Below are positions 43,566 through 52,855 of a DNA stretch of 64,000 nt, piece after piece. How positions within the stretch are numbered: the stretch's first letter is position 1; every line of letters starts with the position of its first letter. The notes below the pieces were generated by a model. It did not search any database. It saw only the letters and a list, made by a program, of their open reading frames with translations, and had not been told where the DNA came from. This DNA comes from DATFVA01 sp963832715. Its GTDB lineage: Bacteria; Bacteroidota; Ignavibacteria; Ignavibacteriales; Ignavibacteriaceae. The stretch is taken from contig CAWHVB010000001.1 of NCBI GenBank assembly GCA_963832715.1, positions 310,001 to 374,000 on the forward strand. Direction: 5' to 3'. Made by a program: the position numbers and the translations under genes.

Positions 43566-43745
43566 ATGAAAACAAGGCGGGAAGCACTTATACAAAAAGT
43601 ACGGGAAGAATGCGTAAAAGAATTTATTCGCGCTTATGAGGAAGGAGGTATAAAAGGGCTCTGTGAAGACGGCAGGATTGAATATGCAGTCGATGCAGTC
43701 AGATCACTCGACTTAAGTAAAGTTTTAACGGAAGAAGGAGATTAA
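43566..43745 (+). CDS. Small 59-residue protein, conserved-looking
   Basis: A short frame with clear protein character: TRREALIQKVREECVKEFIRA, then YEEGGIKGLCEDGRIEYAVD and AVRSLDLSKVLTEEGD. I recognise a widespread small helical family in Bacteroidota and related groups with the pattern R-E-x-L-I-x-x-V-R...AYE..G..GLC.EGR.E.A..A.RSLDL, sometimes labelled acetyltransferase without basis. The function is unknown, and it is too small for an enzyme of that kind. AAGCGGCAAG precedes the ATG. It lies between divergently and convergently read genes, so it is a single unit. Confidence 0.65.
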   Translation: MKTRREALIQKVREECVKEFIRAYEEGGIKGLCEDGRIEYAVDAVRSLDLSKVLTEEGD

Positions 43746-43911
43746 TTGGCATTCGTGGTCATCGGTGATCTATTGTTGTCTTTAAATAGTCATTCTTGGT
43801 CATTTGCGGGCATTTGCGGAATGGAGGGATTTAATAGTCATATTTAGCACTTGGGGATCTATCGTTGTCATTCATTTGTCATTCGTAGTTAATTCAGTTG
43901 TCTTTTGAATA
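43746..43911. repeat. Degenerate intergenic repeat
   Basis: Two related stretches about 89 bp apart share GATCTAT[TC]GTTGTC (43768 and 43857), each followed by variants of TCATTCGTGGTCAT or TCATTTGCGG. Short 10-bp echoes (GTCATTTGCG, GGCATTTGCG) stand side by side at about 43799-43818. No reading frame is present. It looks like an old, diverged tandem duplication. Confidence 0.45.
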
Positions 43912-43960
43912 AGGGAAAGAACGATATAGTCATGGTAAACGGTTAAGAACCATAATCTGT

Positions 43961-44362
43961 CTAGACGGCAGGTTCTATTCCGGGCGGAAATCCGGCTCCC
44001 AGTATTGCCTTGACTGCTTTATCCAGGTCAGGCATATGCACCGGTTTATAAATTATGGCGGCAGGTTCAGTTTCAGAGGCCTCTTTCAGGGTTACTTCAT
44101 CTGTTGAACCGGTTATAAAGATGATAGGAATAAAATCTTTGCTTAATATTTCCTTTGCGGTTTCAATCCCGTTTTTTCCTTCATCGAGGGTAATATCCAT
44201 TAGAATGAGATCGGGCTTATTTGTACTAACATAATTTATTGCTTCGCTGCTGTTATATACTACTTTAACATCAGCAAATCCCATTGTAAAAAGCATTGCC
44301 TTTATATCCAATGCGATTAATCCAATATCTTCTACGATCAGTATTTTTTTTGTAAAACCCAA
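43961..44362 (-). CDS. Single-domain response regulator (CheY-like receiver)
   Basis: The 133-residue protein is a stand-alone receiver domain: ILIVEDIGLIALDIKAML with the acidic pair, the phosphorylated Asp56 in PDLILMDITLDEGKNG, Thr84 in IIFITGSTD, and Lys106 in IIYKPVHMPDLDKAV. The spacing after the Asp (DITLDEGKNGIETA) and the VEDIGLIAL start are typical of receivers paired with PAS/HisKA-type hybrid sensors. There is no output domain, so it acts through protein contacts. GGAAG precedes the ATG. No histidine kinase is encoded in the window, so its partner lies elsewhere. Confidence 0.92.
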   Translation of the reverse strand: MGFTKKILIVEDIGLIALDIKAMLFTMGFADVKVVYNSSEAINYVSTNKPDLILMDITLDEGKNGIETAKEILSKDFIPIIFITGSTDEVTLKEASETEPAAIIYKPVHMPDLDKAVKAILGAGFPPGIEPAV

Positions 44363-44686
44363 TGTTGTACTTCCTGCTCTCTTTCTACAAATATCGTACT
44401 TTGAAGAACCAATAAATAGAAAGAAATAAGTTCAATGAAATAGATCACATCTCATCACAGAATGAAGTTTTTACGGGGTCACCGGGTATTCTTAAAGCAG
44501 GTTAATATTTTCTATTCGTCGTTAGAGAGCTTGATATATTTGATTCAATCTGATGCATATAATAAATTCACCACGGGATTTAAACTGACTGATTTAGCGG
44601 ATGCAAAATTAATTTAACAGGCATTGCAAGAAATCGCTCCAGTCTGATAACTGCTATAAAATTGTAATACACTTTAAAAATTATTA
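44363..44686. other. 324-bp gap, promoter region of the response regulator
   Basis: AT-rich non-coding sequence between two minus-strand genes. It must contain the promoter of the response regulator and the 3' end of the cyclopropane synthase transcript starts no gene here. I found no hairpin with a U-tract, no repeat, no RNA-like fold and no open frame with coding character. Confidence 0.5.
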
Positions 44687-45811
44687 TCATCTTACCGAGC
44701 AGTAGCCGCCGGGTACACCATTTTTTGAGAGAACTATCTGCCAAAGCTGGTTTTTATTTCTCGCCCGGAAGGCTCCTGCGCTTGAAAGCAGAAAATATTT
44801 CCACATTCTGAAAAACCGTTCACTGTATTTGTTCTTCAGCTCGTTCCATCCGCTGAGAAAGTTGCTATACCAAGCCAATAAAGTTTTATCATAATCCGCA
44901 CCGAAATTATGCCAGTCTTCCATTACAAATAATCCCTCAATAGCTTTTCCCAGCAAAGCCGCCGAAGGTAGCATTCCGTTAGGAAATATATACTTATGAG
45001 TCCAGGCATCCATATTCCTGATAGACCGGACATCGCCGATAGTATGAAGCAGAAATAATCCATCCTCTTTAAGATTCTTTGCAGCAATATTAAAATATTC
45101 ACGGTAATTCTTATGACCGACGTGTTCAATCATTCCAACTGAAACGATCCGATCAAATTTACCATCTACATCCCTGTAATCCTGTAGTTTTACCTCTACC
45201 GGAAGGTTTCCGCATAATTCTTTACCCATTGAAGCCTGTTCTTTGGAAACGGTAATTCCGACAACATTTACATCATATTTTTCAGCAGCGTATTTACCAA
45301 AGGCGCTCCAGCCGCATCCAATATCAAGAATACGCATCCCCGGCTTCAGATATAATTTCCTGCAGATAAGTTCGAGTTTATTTTCCTGAGCTTCATCCAG
45401 TGAGGAGGCGTCTCTCCAGTAGCCGCAGCTATAATTCATTCGTTTGTCCAGCATCAATCTGAATAGATCATTCCCGAGGTCGTAGTGTTTTTCTCCAATT
45501 ATAAAAGCCCGGCGTCGAGACTGCATATTGATCAGGTAGAAACCAGCAAGCTGAAAAGCTACTTTATAATTATGTTTGATTTTGTTCTGTAAATCAGCTT
45601 GTATCACCCTGTAAATAAGTTCATCAAGTTTCTCAGCATCCCACCACTTATCCATATACGATTCCCCCATTCCGAGCTCCACTTCGGAAACTGCTTTTTT
45701 ATAAAACATATCATTGTGAACCTGTATATCGTAAGGATGGTGCCCATTAACTTTTACTCCGGACATATCCAGAAGTTGTTCAACAAGCCTTCGGTACTTT
45801 TCGTTTTTCAT
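44687..45811 (-). CDS. cfa: Cyclopropane-fatty-acyl-phospholipid synthase
   Basis: The 374-residue enzyme is SAM-dependent and adds a methylene bridge across double bonds of membrane phospholipid acyl chains, a stationary-phase and acid-stress adaptation. It matches Cfa along its length: N-terminal VKVNGHHPYDIQVHN and SEVELGMGESYMDKWWD, then YDLGNDLFRLMLDKRMNYSCGYW. The SAM-binding motif is MRILDIGCGWSAFGKYAA (about 160-177), followed by IVSVGMIEHVGHKNY and, near the end, FRARNKNQLWQIVLSK. The ATG at 45811 has a GAGGGC site upstream. It is a monocistronic gene. Confidence 0.95.
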   Translation of the reverse strand: MKNEKYRRLVEQLLDMSGVKVNGHHPYDIQVHNDMFYKKAVSEVELGMGESYMDKWWDAEKLDELIYRVIQADLQNKIKHNYKVAFQLAGFYLINMQSRRRAFIIGEKHYDLGNDLFRLMLDKRMNYSCGYWRDASSLDEAQENKLELICRKLYLKPGMRILDIGCGWSAFGKYAAEKYDVNVVGITVSKEQASMGKELCGNLPVEVKLQDYRDVDGKFDRIVSVGMIEHVGHKNYREYFNIAAKNLKEDGLFLLHTIGDVRSIRNMDAWTHKYIFPNGMLPSAALLGKAIEGLFVMEDWHNFGADYDKTLLAWYSNFLSGWNELKNKYSERFFRMWKYFLLSSAGAFRARNKNQLWQIVLSKNGVPGGYCSVR

Positions 45812-46027
45812 AACATTGCCCTCTTATGTTAAACGATCTACGCACTTATAATAATATATAAACTAAGGGGATGAAATGTTGTAATGGAACGTACCTTATA
45901 AAATAAACCCCTTTCGACCCGTTTTTACTCCTTATATTTACCCGATTTTATTTTAATAATATTATTTTCTTCATCAGGGTATTGAAAGCTTCAAGTCTGA
46001 CTGTTCTATTCTTATCCGTCACCCTTC

Positions 46028-46804
46028 CTAAAAATAAAAGTTGAGGCCTAGTCCAATCTTAGTTGTGAAGTAATGAAATGTGTGCTCTTCAGTAACATAA
46101 TTGGAACCATTCTCAGTTATATGACGAGAATTAAAGGAGCCAGTAACGGACGAATACAATACCCTGAAATCTGATTTTAGGGATAAAGATTCATTGAAGA
46201 AATATTCTGTACCAAAACCAAAGTTAATGTGCCAGGGCGAATTTAATTCCTGGATAAACTCTGCCGAATTATCCTCAATTACTTCGCCCGGCTGGGGTTC
46301 AACAAATAATTGTTCATAATCATTAACGGCAAAAGCTATCTGTTTTCCAAATCCTGCTTCTACATAAACGCTTACTCTCTCTGCCAGGAAATCCCCGAAA
46401 TATGATTTAAATCCAATGGTAAAATCAAACATTTTCAACCCGGTAGTATTAATATATCCGTCATCATATCCGGAGGAACTATGTTGTTCATGATGATCGC
46501 TTTCATATGCAGAGTTATATCCGGCCGTTAATACTAATCTGAGATCAGAAATACCATAGGTCAGTTCAGCCTCCAGATCGGTAGTATTCTCCGAAGTAGA
46601 ATAAAAACTCGGGTCGGGGGGATATGTCCGGTCAAAGAACCTGTAGATGGTACCGGAGTAATAGGGAACGTAAAGGACGCCGAAGGACCAGTGTTTGATA
46701 TTGCTTTTGGGGTTTGCCCCCGCTTTTAAAGCTGCATCAGAGTCCGGATTCTCTATTTGAGCAAAGATGACGAATGGAATAAGAAGAAACATCAAGGTCT
46801 TCAT
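46028..46804 (-). CDS. Outer-membrane beta-barrel protein
   Basis: The 258-residue protein has a short signal peptide (KTLMFLLIPFVIFAQ). The mature part alternates polar and hydrophobic residues in strands typical of an 8-stranded barrel (WSFGVLYVPYYSG, LEAELTYGISDLRLVLTAGY, FDFTIGFKSYFG, VSVYVEAGFGKQIAF, WHINFGFGTEYF, LSLKSDFRVLYSS). It ends in ...IGLGLNFYF, with a C-terminal aromatic residue as needed for BAM insertion. No ligand is suggested. It is monocistronic. Confidence 0.78.
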   Translation of the reverse strand: MKTLMFLLIPFVIFAQIENPDSDAALKAGANPKSNIKHWSFGVLYVPYYSGTIYRFFDRTYPPDPSFYSTSENTTDLEAELTYGISDLRLVLTAGYNSAYESDHHEQHSSSGYDDGYINTTGLKMFDFTIGFKSYFGDFLAERVSVYVEAGFGKQIAFAVNDYEQLFVEPQPGEVIEDNSAEFIQELNSPWHINFGFGTEYFFNESLSLKSDFRVLYSSVTGSFNSRHITENGSNYVTEEHTFHYFTTKIGLGLNFYF

Positions 46805-47075
46805 AAAGGCCCCTGCGATTTGTTGAAGAAATAGATTGATTAAACAGAAATGAGTACGAAGCCCGGTAATTTTCTAACATCTCTCCCTGACGAATTATGT
46901 GAAAACGAAGTTAGATTTTCAATTATTGTACCGCATTGAAAATATAAAATTATTGCAGTTAAACAAATACCAATCAGCGAAGTGTACTAATTTATGTACT
47001 ACCGTTATACTTATTACTATACACCTTTAATACTTGCTAATGTTTAATAATTCAACAGGAGGGATTAAATAATGG

Positions 47076-48674
47076 TCAGATCCTTTTTAGTATCATTGAA
47101 GTAATATCATCACTTTGCGGTTCCCCATTAACGTGCTTACCAACATCCTCTACTATACCCCTGATGAATTCAGAGGCAGCTTTATCTGCATTTCGGCTGA
47201 AGAATTCAATCATTCTATCATCAGAATACTCATTTTCATCTTTATCCATTGCTTCGGGGATACCATCAGTATAAAGGAAGAGTTTATCACCGGGATTTAT
47301 AACAAGTTTTTGTCCCTGATAAGGAATTCCCAGATCGAGCATACCGAGGCCAATTCCCCCCGCATCAATCTTTTCCAGCGTGCCGTCTTTTCTTAGAAGA
47401 AGTATCGGATTATGACCCGCGTTAACTACATCGAGTTCACCGCTTTTAGAATCAAGCACTGCCATAAAAAAGGTTATGAACTTATCGGGGGGTGATGCAT
47501 TATATATAAGTTTATTAAGCCTGTCTGCCATTTCTGTCAGCGGAAGGTTAAACTCAAGATAAGAATATAATGAAGCATTTAATGTATTAACAAGAAGGGC
47601 CGCTGCAATACCTTTACCGGCAACATCGGCAATAATAAGGGCATACCTGCCATTCCCGATATCTATACAATCATAATAATCGCCTCCGACCTCACGTGAA
47701 GGTATATTTTCACCAGCTAATTCATATCCTTCAATTACCGGCAGAACCTCAGGAATAATCCTCTGCTGGATCGAAGCTGCAAGCAGCATTTCTTTTTCAA
47801 TTCTTTCTTTTTCGAGTGACTCTTTCAGAAGAAAATTATTTTCAATCGCTGTGCGAACCTGACGTGAGATTGCCTCAAGCAGCATCATATCGAGTTCCCC
47901 GAATTCGATAACACCTTTACGGGATTCCTTTTCCGAAAGGACAAACCTGTAAAGAGTATTCCTGAATTCAAAGGATGATTCAATCTTATAATTACTATTT
48001 AAGATTTTATCGGCGGGCATACCGGGAGGAAATGTAACCTGCCCGGCAATTTCCTTATTGCCTTCCGCAATGCTTATTAATGCAGATGAGGAATTGGTCA
48101 ATGAAACCATTCTTGCGAGAGCCATCTCAAAGAGGATATTCTGATTTTCAAACTTTGCCAGGTCAATACCCGTATCAATCAGATTATTTAACTGCAGAAT
48201 TTTTTCGTTGAGATCGAATATGAACTGTTTTTCTTTTTTCTGATTAAGGAAGGATTCATATGCGCTGGAAAAAACCTGAAGAAGTATCTGGAGAGTTATT
48301 TTATCAAAGTCAGATAATCCCTCACCATAAAGCTTGCCGCCCATCAGGATTCCCAGATAGGAATAATCAGTCAGGGGCAAAACGACTGAAGCATTATACT
48401 TAGCGCCTTGATAATATGAAGTCTGCTGCTTATGATCCTCAAATAATTTTTTATCAGCATCATCAAAATTTTGTGAGCCAATCACTTTCCAATCTGATTC
48501 CGGACCAGTTTTATGGAAAAGATGCAGGTCATGGATCATTAGATTTGTTCGAAGCAGATTTCCGAAATTTTTAAAGATCCCCTTCAATGAATCAGACTGA
48601 GTTAACAACTTAAATCCTTCCTGAAAGGATTCAGCCTGAAGAGAGAGTTTTTCAACTAATAGATTCTGTTCCAA
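47076..48674 (-). CDS. PP2C/SpoIIE-family phosphatase with N-terminal GAF-like region
   Basis: The 532-residue cytoplasmic protein has two putative GAF-like segments (about 20-135 and 165-290, for example SDFDKITLQILLQVFSSAYE and ELDMMLLEAISRQVRTAIEN). A signalling helix (KERIEKEMLLAASIQQRIIPE) leads to the PP2C domain (about 310-532) with intact metal sites: REVGGDYYDCID, IIADVAGKGIAAALL, LFLYTDGIPEAMD and SDDITSMIL. It should dephosphorylate a STAS protein. It is the last gene of a four-gene minus-strand partner-switching operon (49579-52752, 49069, 48719, this gene), 44 bp after the STAS gene. Confidence 0.88.
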   Translation of the reverse strand: MEQNLLVEKLSLQAESFQEGFKLLTQSDSLKGIFKNFGNLLRTNLMIHDLHLFHKTGPESDWKVIGSQNFDDADKKLFEDHKQQTSYYQGAKYNASVVLPLTDYSYLGILMGGKLYGEGLSDFDKITLQILLQVFSSAYESFLNQKKEKQFIFDLNEKILQLNNLIDTGIDLAKFENQNILFEMALARMVSLTNSSSALISIAEGNKEIAGQVTFPPGMPADKILNSNYKIESSFEFRNTLYRFVLSEKESRKGVIEFGELDMMLLEAISRQVRTAIENNFLLKESLEKERIEKEMLLAASIQQRIIPEVLPVIEGYELAGENIPSREVGGDYYDCIDIGNGRYALIIADVAGKGIAAALLVNTLNASLYSYLEFNLPLTEMADRLNKLIYNASPPDKFITFFMAVLDSKSGELDVVNAGHNPILLLRKDGTLEKIDAGGIGLGMLDLGIPYQGQKLVINPGDKLFLYTDGIPEAMDKDENEYSDDRMIEFFSRNADKAASEFIRGIVEDVGKHVNGEPQSDDITSMILKRI

Positions 48675-48718
48675 TTATTTAATTGTCCATTTTATTACTA
48701 TTCGCCAGCGAGTGTCTT

Positions 48719-49057
48719 TTATGCAAGTTCCTTCATAGCAGAATCGAGAGAATCAGCCATCTGTGCAAACTGAAATAAGCCCATTATTTTAAATGTCTTT
48801 TCAACTGACGGATCCAGGTTAAGAAAGATTATCTTGCCCTCCCTGTCATTTATCTGTTCAATTACTTCAAGGAGGTAGGAAATCCCGATAGAATTAATAA
48901 CCTTAGATTTTTCAAGGTCGAATATCGCATTCTTTATCGGGTTTTCAGAAAAGAACTGAGCTATTTTTTCTCCTGCCGTATTATTTATGTAGCCTTCCGT
49001 TTTAATAAGGAAAGTGTTTTCGAGTTTTTCTGTTTGTAAATTAAATTCGCCGTCCAT
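48719..49057 (-). CDS. STAS-domain anti-sigma factor antagonist
   Basis: The 112-residue STAS protein has an opening strand NTFLIKTEGYINN, the core IKNAIFDLEKSKVINSIGIS with the likely phosphoserine Ser56 in INSIGIS, and a final helical pair. The site is a single Ser with Ile after it, not the usual SSG/SAG, which is somewhat divergent. It lies 11 bp after the HATPase kinase gene and 44 bp before a PP2C gene, so all three components of a partner switch (kinase, antagonist, phosphatase) are made together. Confidence 0.88.
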   Translation of the reverse strand: MDGEFNLQTEKLENTFLIKTEGYINNTAGEKIAQFFSENPIKNAIFDLEKSKVINSIGISYLLEVIEQINDREGKIIFLNLDPSVEKTFKIMGLFQFAQMADSLDSAMKELA

Positions 49058-49068
49058 TGTATTTCCAA

Positions 49069-49485
49069 TTAAGTTAAGTTTTTGATGATTGATATCTTTG
49101 TACCAGATGGGCCTGATTCGATGCTCATATCATCAGAAAGCGATTTCATCAGTTTAATTCCCCACCCTCGTTTATTTTCACTACTTATTTTCTTTGAAAT
49201 ATCCGGGACTGCCACATTATCCGGATTGAAACCTTTTCCATTATCAGTGACCAGTATAGTCAGTTTCTCTTTTGTCATCAGGAATTCAACATTCACATAA
49301 GGACTATCCATGCCAGCGTGTTCAAACCCATTAATTATTGCTTCGTTTACAATGATCCTTGCCTCCCCGATCTTTTCATTGGTGATACCAAGGTACTTAC
49401 CCATTCTTTCCAGACCTTCGACAGCTACCAGCTCAATATTAGGGATATGAGGAAGCTTGATTTTCAGATTAAAGTTTTCGTCCAT
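49069..49485 (-). CDS. RsbW-type ATP-binding anti-sigma kinase (HATPase_c)
   Basis: The 138-residue protein has the GHKL ATPase fold of SpoIIAB/RsbW: the N-box EARIIVNEAIINGFEHAG, the G1 box LVTDNGKGFNPD, and the G2 region NKRGWGIKLMKSLSDD. Such proteins bind a target (often a sigma factor) and phosphorylate the STAS antagonist to stay bound. The substrate is presumably the STAS protein encoded next. No sigma factor gene lies in the operon or anywhere in the window, so the protein it holds in check is unknown. It follows the propeller-sensor phosphatase gene by 93 bp. Confidence 0.9.
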   Translation of the reverse strand: MDENFNLKIKLPHIPNIELVAVEGLERMGKYLGITNEKIGEARIIVNEAIINGFEHAGMDSPYVNVEFLMTKEKLTILVTDNGKGFNPDNVAVPDISKKISSENKRGWGIKLMKSLSDDMSIESGPSGTKISIIKNLT

Positions 49486-49578
49486 AAGTGTATATCGGTA
49501 TTTTAGTGAATATAATATTTTTTTATGTTAAAAAGTAAACATGAAAATTTCCTGACTCTTTTCATCCCCGGGTATTTT

Positions 49579-52500
49579 TTACTTCACCTTCAAAACTATA
49601 AATGTTATGTCATCCGCCTGTTCACGTTCTCCCATCCACGAGTCAGCAGTCTTGACCAGACTTTCAATTATCGATTCTGAAGGACACTCGGCTATCTCCT
49701 TAAATTTTTCTTTCACCCTCGGATAGTCATACATCTCTTCATTCTGATTCATTTGTTCGGGGAAACCATCTGTCATAAGCAGAATCGTATCGCCGGGTTT
49801 AAGGTCCTTTTCTACAACCTGGTAAGAAAATCTTTTCATTGCGCCCAGCGGCATTCCCTGAATAAGAATTTCCTCAACCTCTTTTGACTCGTTACAGTAA
49901 TAATATACCGGAGGCATCCCCCCGCTTGTAATAGTCATTTTATGATCCATTATCCGCACTAGGCTGAAAGACATCAGGATCCTGCCGAGCTTGATTTCCT
50001 TAATCATCGCAGTACAATGACTCATAAATTCCTTAAGCTCAAGTTTAGCTGCATCCGAAGTAAAGAACCCTTTCATTAGTGTAACCATAATACCGGCCTG
50101 AAGACCGTGACCCGTGGCATCACCAAAACCTATATGAAGAGGGCCTCCGTCATGTTTAATAAAGTCGTAGTAATCGCCGCCGACTTCCGTAGCTGTCCTC
50201 ATGAACGCTGCTATTTCAAGGTTAGGCAGCTGAGGCAGTGTTTTAGGCAGCATAGATAGCTGCATCTGCCGGGCTTCCTCAAGTTCTTTTGTTTTGCGTT
50301 CATTCTCAACTTCAATCGCCCGTTTCTCTGCTACTGTGGCTTTAAGTCTCAGCTCATTTTCACGTATCTGAGCTTTCTGTTCACGCCTGTTCAGTTCTAT
50401 TCTCCTGGCACCGTAAAGGATCCCAAAGAAGATCACCACATAAATTCCGTATGCAGTTTTTGTTCTCCACCAGGGGGGAGTGACCTGGATAAAAAGGCTG
50501 GCTCCCGTATCGTTCCAGAGTCCGTCATTGTTGGAACCGATTACTTTTAGATTATATTTTCCTGGAGACAGATTAGTAAAAGTAATAGTGTGATCTGTCC
50601 CCAGCTGGATCCAGTTTTTGTTGAACCCCTTCAACATGTATTTATACCTGTTCTCAGCATTATTATAGTAGCTCAAAGCAGAGAACTGCAGGTTAATAAT
50701 ATTGTCTTTATAGGTAAGAAAAAGACTGTCCCGCTCTGAAATTCCTTTCTCAAAAATCGGTTTACCTTCCTTATCGTCTGTATTATAACGAGTATATTCT
50801 GTAAACACGACCGGCGGTATGAAGGTATTTCCCCTGATATCCGCAGGATTGAAAACATTAAAACCCTTGTTACCTCCGAATAACAGTCTGCCCGTCGCTT
50901 TGTCCTTTGCGAAAGCACTCTGGTTGAATTCATTTCCCTGAAGACCATCCTGGTAGAAGTAATTCGTAAAGTTCTCTGTCTGTGGATTGAATCTCGAAAG
51001 ACCATTATTGGTACTCAGCCAGAGATTCCCGGAGTTATCCTGGAGAATACCGTAAATAAACTCATTGGGGAGGCCGTCTTTCTCGCGGTAGTTTTTAAAT
51101 TTACTGGTTGTCCTATCATAAAGACTCAAACCTTTAGTTGTTCCCGCCCATATATTATCATTATTGTCAATGAAAATCCTTATAACATTATCATCCATCA
51201 GGCTTGAAGGATCCCGGGGATCGTTTTGAAGTTTACCTACTTTATTATCAGCAGGACTAAAAATGTTTATTCCTCCGCCGAAAGTACCGAGCCATATTTT
51301 ACCCGAATTATCAATTGCTAAAGACCATACTGCATCAGAAGATATTGAATTTAAATCGTTCTCATCGTGCATATACCGCGTAACCTTGCCAGTTGAAGGT
51401 TCAAGTTTATTAAGTCCACCGCCGTAAGTACCTATCCAGATAACTCCTTTTTTGTCCTCTGCAATTGAGTAAATACGGTTATCGGAAAGTGAATTTATAT
51501 CTGAAGGATCATTTTTATAATGTTTGAATGTCGATTTTTCAGGGTCGAAAACATTTAATCCGCTGCTGAACGTACCAATCCATAATTTTCCTGTTTTGTC
51601 ACCAAATAAACTCTGTATCGAATTGCTTGAAATACTATTAGAAGACGAAGGGTTATATGTATAGTTACTAAACTGTTTTTTATTATAATCGAATCTATTC
51701 AGTCCCCCCTTCATAGTTCCTATCCAGTAAATACCACTTCTATCCACGCACATTGAAAGAACAGTATTATCACTTAGGCTATTCTTATTAGCAGGATTAT
51801 TAGCAAAGTAATCAAATACCTGTGACGCAGTATAGAAATAGTTGACCCCTCCGGTATTTGTACCTATCCACATCATTCCGCTGCGGTCTTCGTATATGGA
51901 AAAAATAAAATTATCATTTATGGTTGTGGGATCAGAAGAATCATTATGATAATTTATAAAAGTTTCAGAGGCGGGATCAAACCTGTTAAGACCTCCTCTG
52001 ACAGTTCCTACCCACAAATATCCCTTCCTGTCCTCAAAAATCGGCCATACAAAATTATCAGAAAGGCTTTTGGAATCATTGGGATCGTGGCGATAATGAG
52101 AGAACTCACCTGTTTTTTCATTCAGTCTATCTAAGCCATTAAACGTACCGACCCACAAATTTCCTGAGCGGTCGCGATAAACAGAATAAACTTTATCATC
52201 GCTCAAACTTGAAGGAATGGACGGATTATGCATATAAACCTGGGTCTTACCATTTTTTGGATCTATACGTTTTAAACCAGTGGCTGAGCCCAGACCTCCA
52301 ATCCACTTAACACCGTCTGCATCCTGATGATATGCGCTAACAGTACTGAACCTTGCATTTTTCAGATAAACCTTATCTTTTGGGATCCTGACAAAAGATT
52401 CCGTCAAGCGAATGTATTTTTGGAATCCCCCTCCCTGGTTTTCGATATAGATTGTACCTGAAGTATCTTCATAAATAGAAAAGATAAAATTGTTTATTAG

Positions 52501-52752
52501 ACTGGTTGAGTCTGCCGGATCATTTTTGAATACCTTCAGATTATATCCGTCATACCTATTCAACCCGTCCTGTGTACCAAACCAAAGAAAACCTTTTCTA
52601 TCCTGAAATATGCATGTCACTGCACTTTGGGACAAGCCATCCGCTACAGTAAGATGATTAAACACTATATGATTTTGTGCTTTTAACGAGGGAAAAAACA
52701 GAAGCAGAAGCATCAATATCAAATAACTGATTTTTAGTCTATAAATAATCAT
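49579..52752 (-). CDS. Membrane sensor: two-component-type beta-propeller plus Y_Y_Y domain fused to a PP2C/SpoIIE phosphatase
   Basis: The 1057-residue protein has a signal peptide (residues 1-25) and about fourteen reg_prop repeats (about 35-650, for example IFQDRKGFLWFGTQDGLNRYD), which build two 7-bladed periplasmic propellers. A Y_Y_Y domain follows (about 690-760, YKYMLKGFNKNWIQLG ... YNLKVIGSNNDG), then one membrane helix (AYGIYVVIFFGILYGARRI, about 770-790), a long coiled coil and a cytoplasmic PP2C domain (about 830-1057: TEVGGDYYDFI, GFGDATGHGLQAGIM, LLMTDGFPEQMN, QADDITFIVL). In Bacteroides-type HTCS regulators the same extracellular part senses sugars and drives a histidine kinase; here the output is dephosphorylation of a STAS protein. 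It is the first gene of the operon. Confidence 0.9.
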   Translation of the reverse strand: MIIYRLKISYLILMLLLLFFPSLKAQNHIVFNHLTVADGLSQSAVTCIFQDRKGFLWFGTQDGLNRYDGYNLKVFKNDPADSTSLINNFIFSIYEDTSGTIYIENQGGGFQKYIRLTESFVRIPKDKVYLKNARFSTVSAYHQDADGVKWIGGLGSATGLKRIDPKNGKTQVYMHNPSIPSSLSDDKVYSVYRDRSGNLWVGTFNGLDRLNEKTGEFSHYRHDPNDSKSLSDNFVWPIFEDRKGYLWVGTVRGGLNRFDPASETFINYHNDSSDPTTINDNFIFSIYEDRSGMMWIGTNTGGVNYFYTASQVFDYFANNPANKNSLSDNTVLSMCVDRSGIYWIGTMKGGLNRFDYNKKQFSNYTYNPSSSNSISSNSIQSLFGDKTGKLWIGTFSSGLNVFDPEKSTFKHYKNDPSDINSLSDNRIYSIAEDKKGVIWIGTYGGGLNKLEPSTGKVTRYMHDENDLNSISSDAVWSLAIDNSGKIWLGTFGGGINIFSPADNKVGKLQNDPRDPSSLMDDNVIRIFIDNNDNIWAGTTKGLSLYDRTTSKFKNYREKDGLPNEFIYGILQDNSGNLWLSTNNGLSRFNPQTENFTNYFYQDGLQGNEFNQSAFAKDKATGRLLFGGNKGFNVFNPADIRGNTFIPPVVFTEYTRYNTDDKEGKPIFEKGISERDSLFLTYKDNIINLQFSALSYYNNAENRYKYMLKGFNKNWIQLGTDHTITFTNLSPGKYNLKVIGSNNDGLWNDTGASLFIQVTPPWWRTKTAYGIYVVIFFGILYGARRIELNRREQKAQIRENELRLKATVAEKRAIEVENERKTKELEEARQMQLSMLPKTLPQLPNLEIAAFMRTATEVGGDYYDFIKHDGGPLHIGFGDATGHGLQAGIMVTLMKGFFTSDAAKLELKEFMSHCTAMIKEIKLGRILMSFSLVRIMDHKMTITSGGMPPVYYYCNESKEVEEILIQGMPLGAMKRFSYQVVEKDLKPGDTILLMTDGFPEQMNQNEEMYDYPRVKEKFKEIAECPSESIIESLVKTADSWMGEREQADDITFIVLKVK

Positions 52753-52818
52753 CCCTCAAACCCGATCGACTTCATTACTCACAAGTCTTATAATATTGAA
52801 TAGTTTTTACATAACATA

Positions 52819-52847
52819 GTCCCTGAACCTGCCTGAGGTTCAGGGAC
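52819..52847 (-). terminator. Hairpin after the giant metalloprotease gene
   Basis: A perfect 12-bp stem GTCCCTGAACCT/AGGTTCAGGGAC with a 5-nt loop lies 9 nt past the stop of the minus-strand gene at 52856. The U-tract is missing on the minus side, so it may work with Rho or mainly protect the 3' end. Confidence 0.6.
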
Positions 52848-52855
52848 AATAATTT

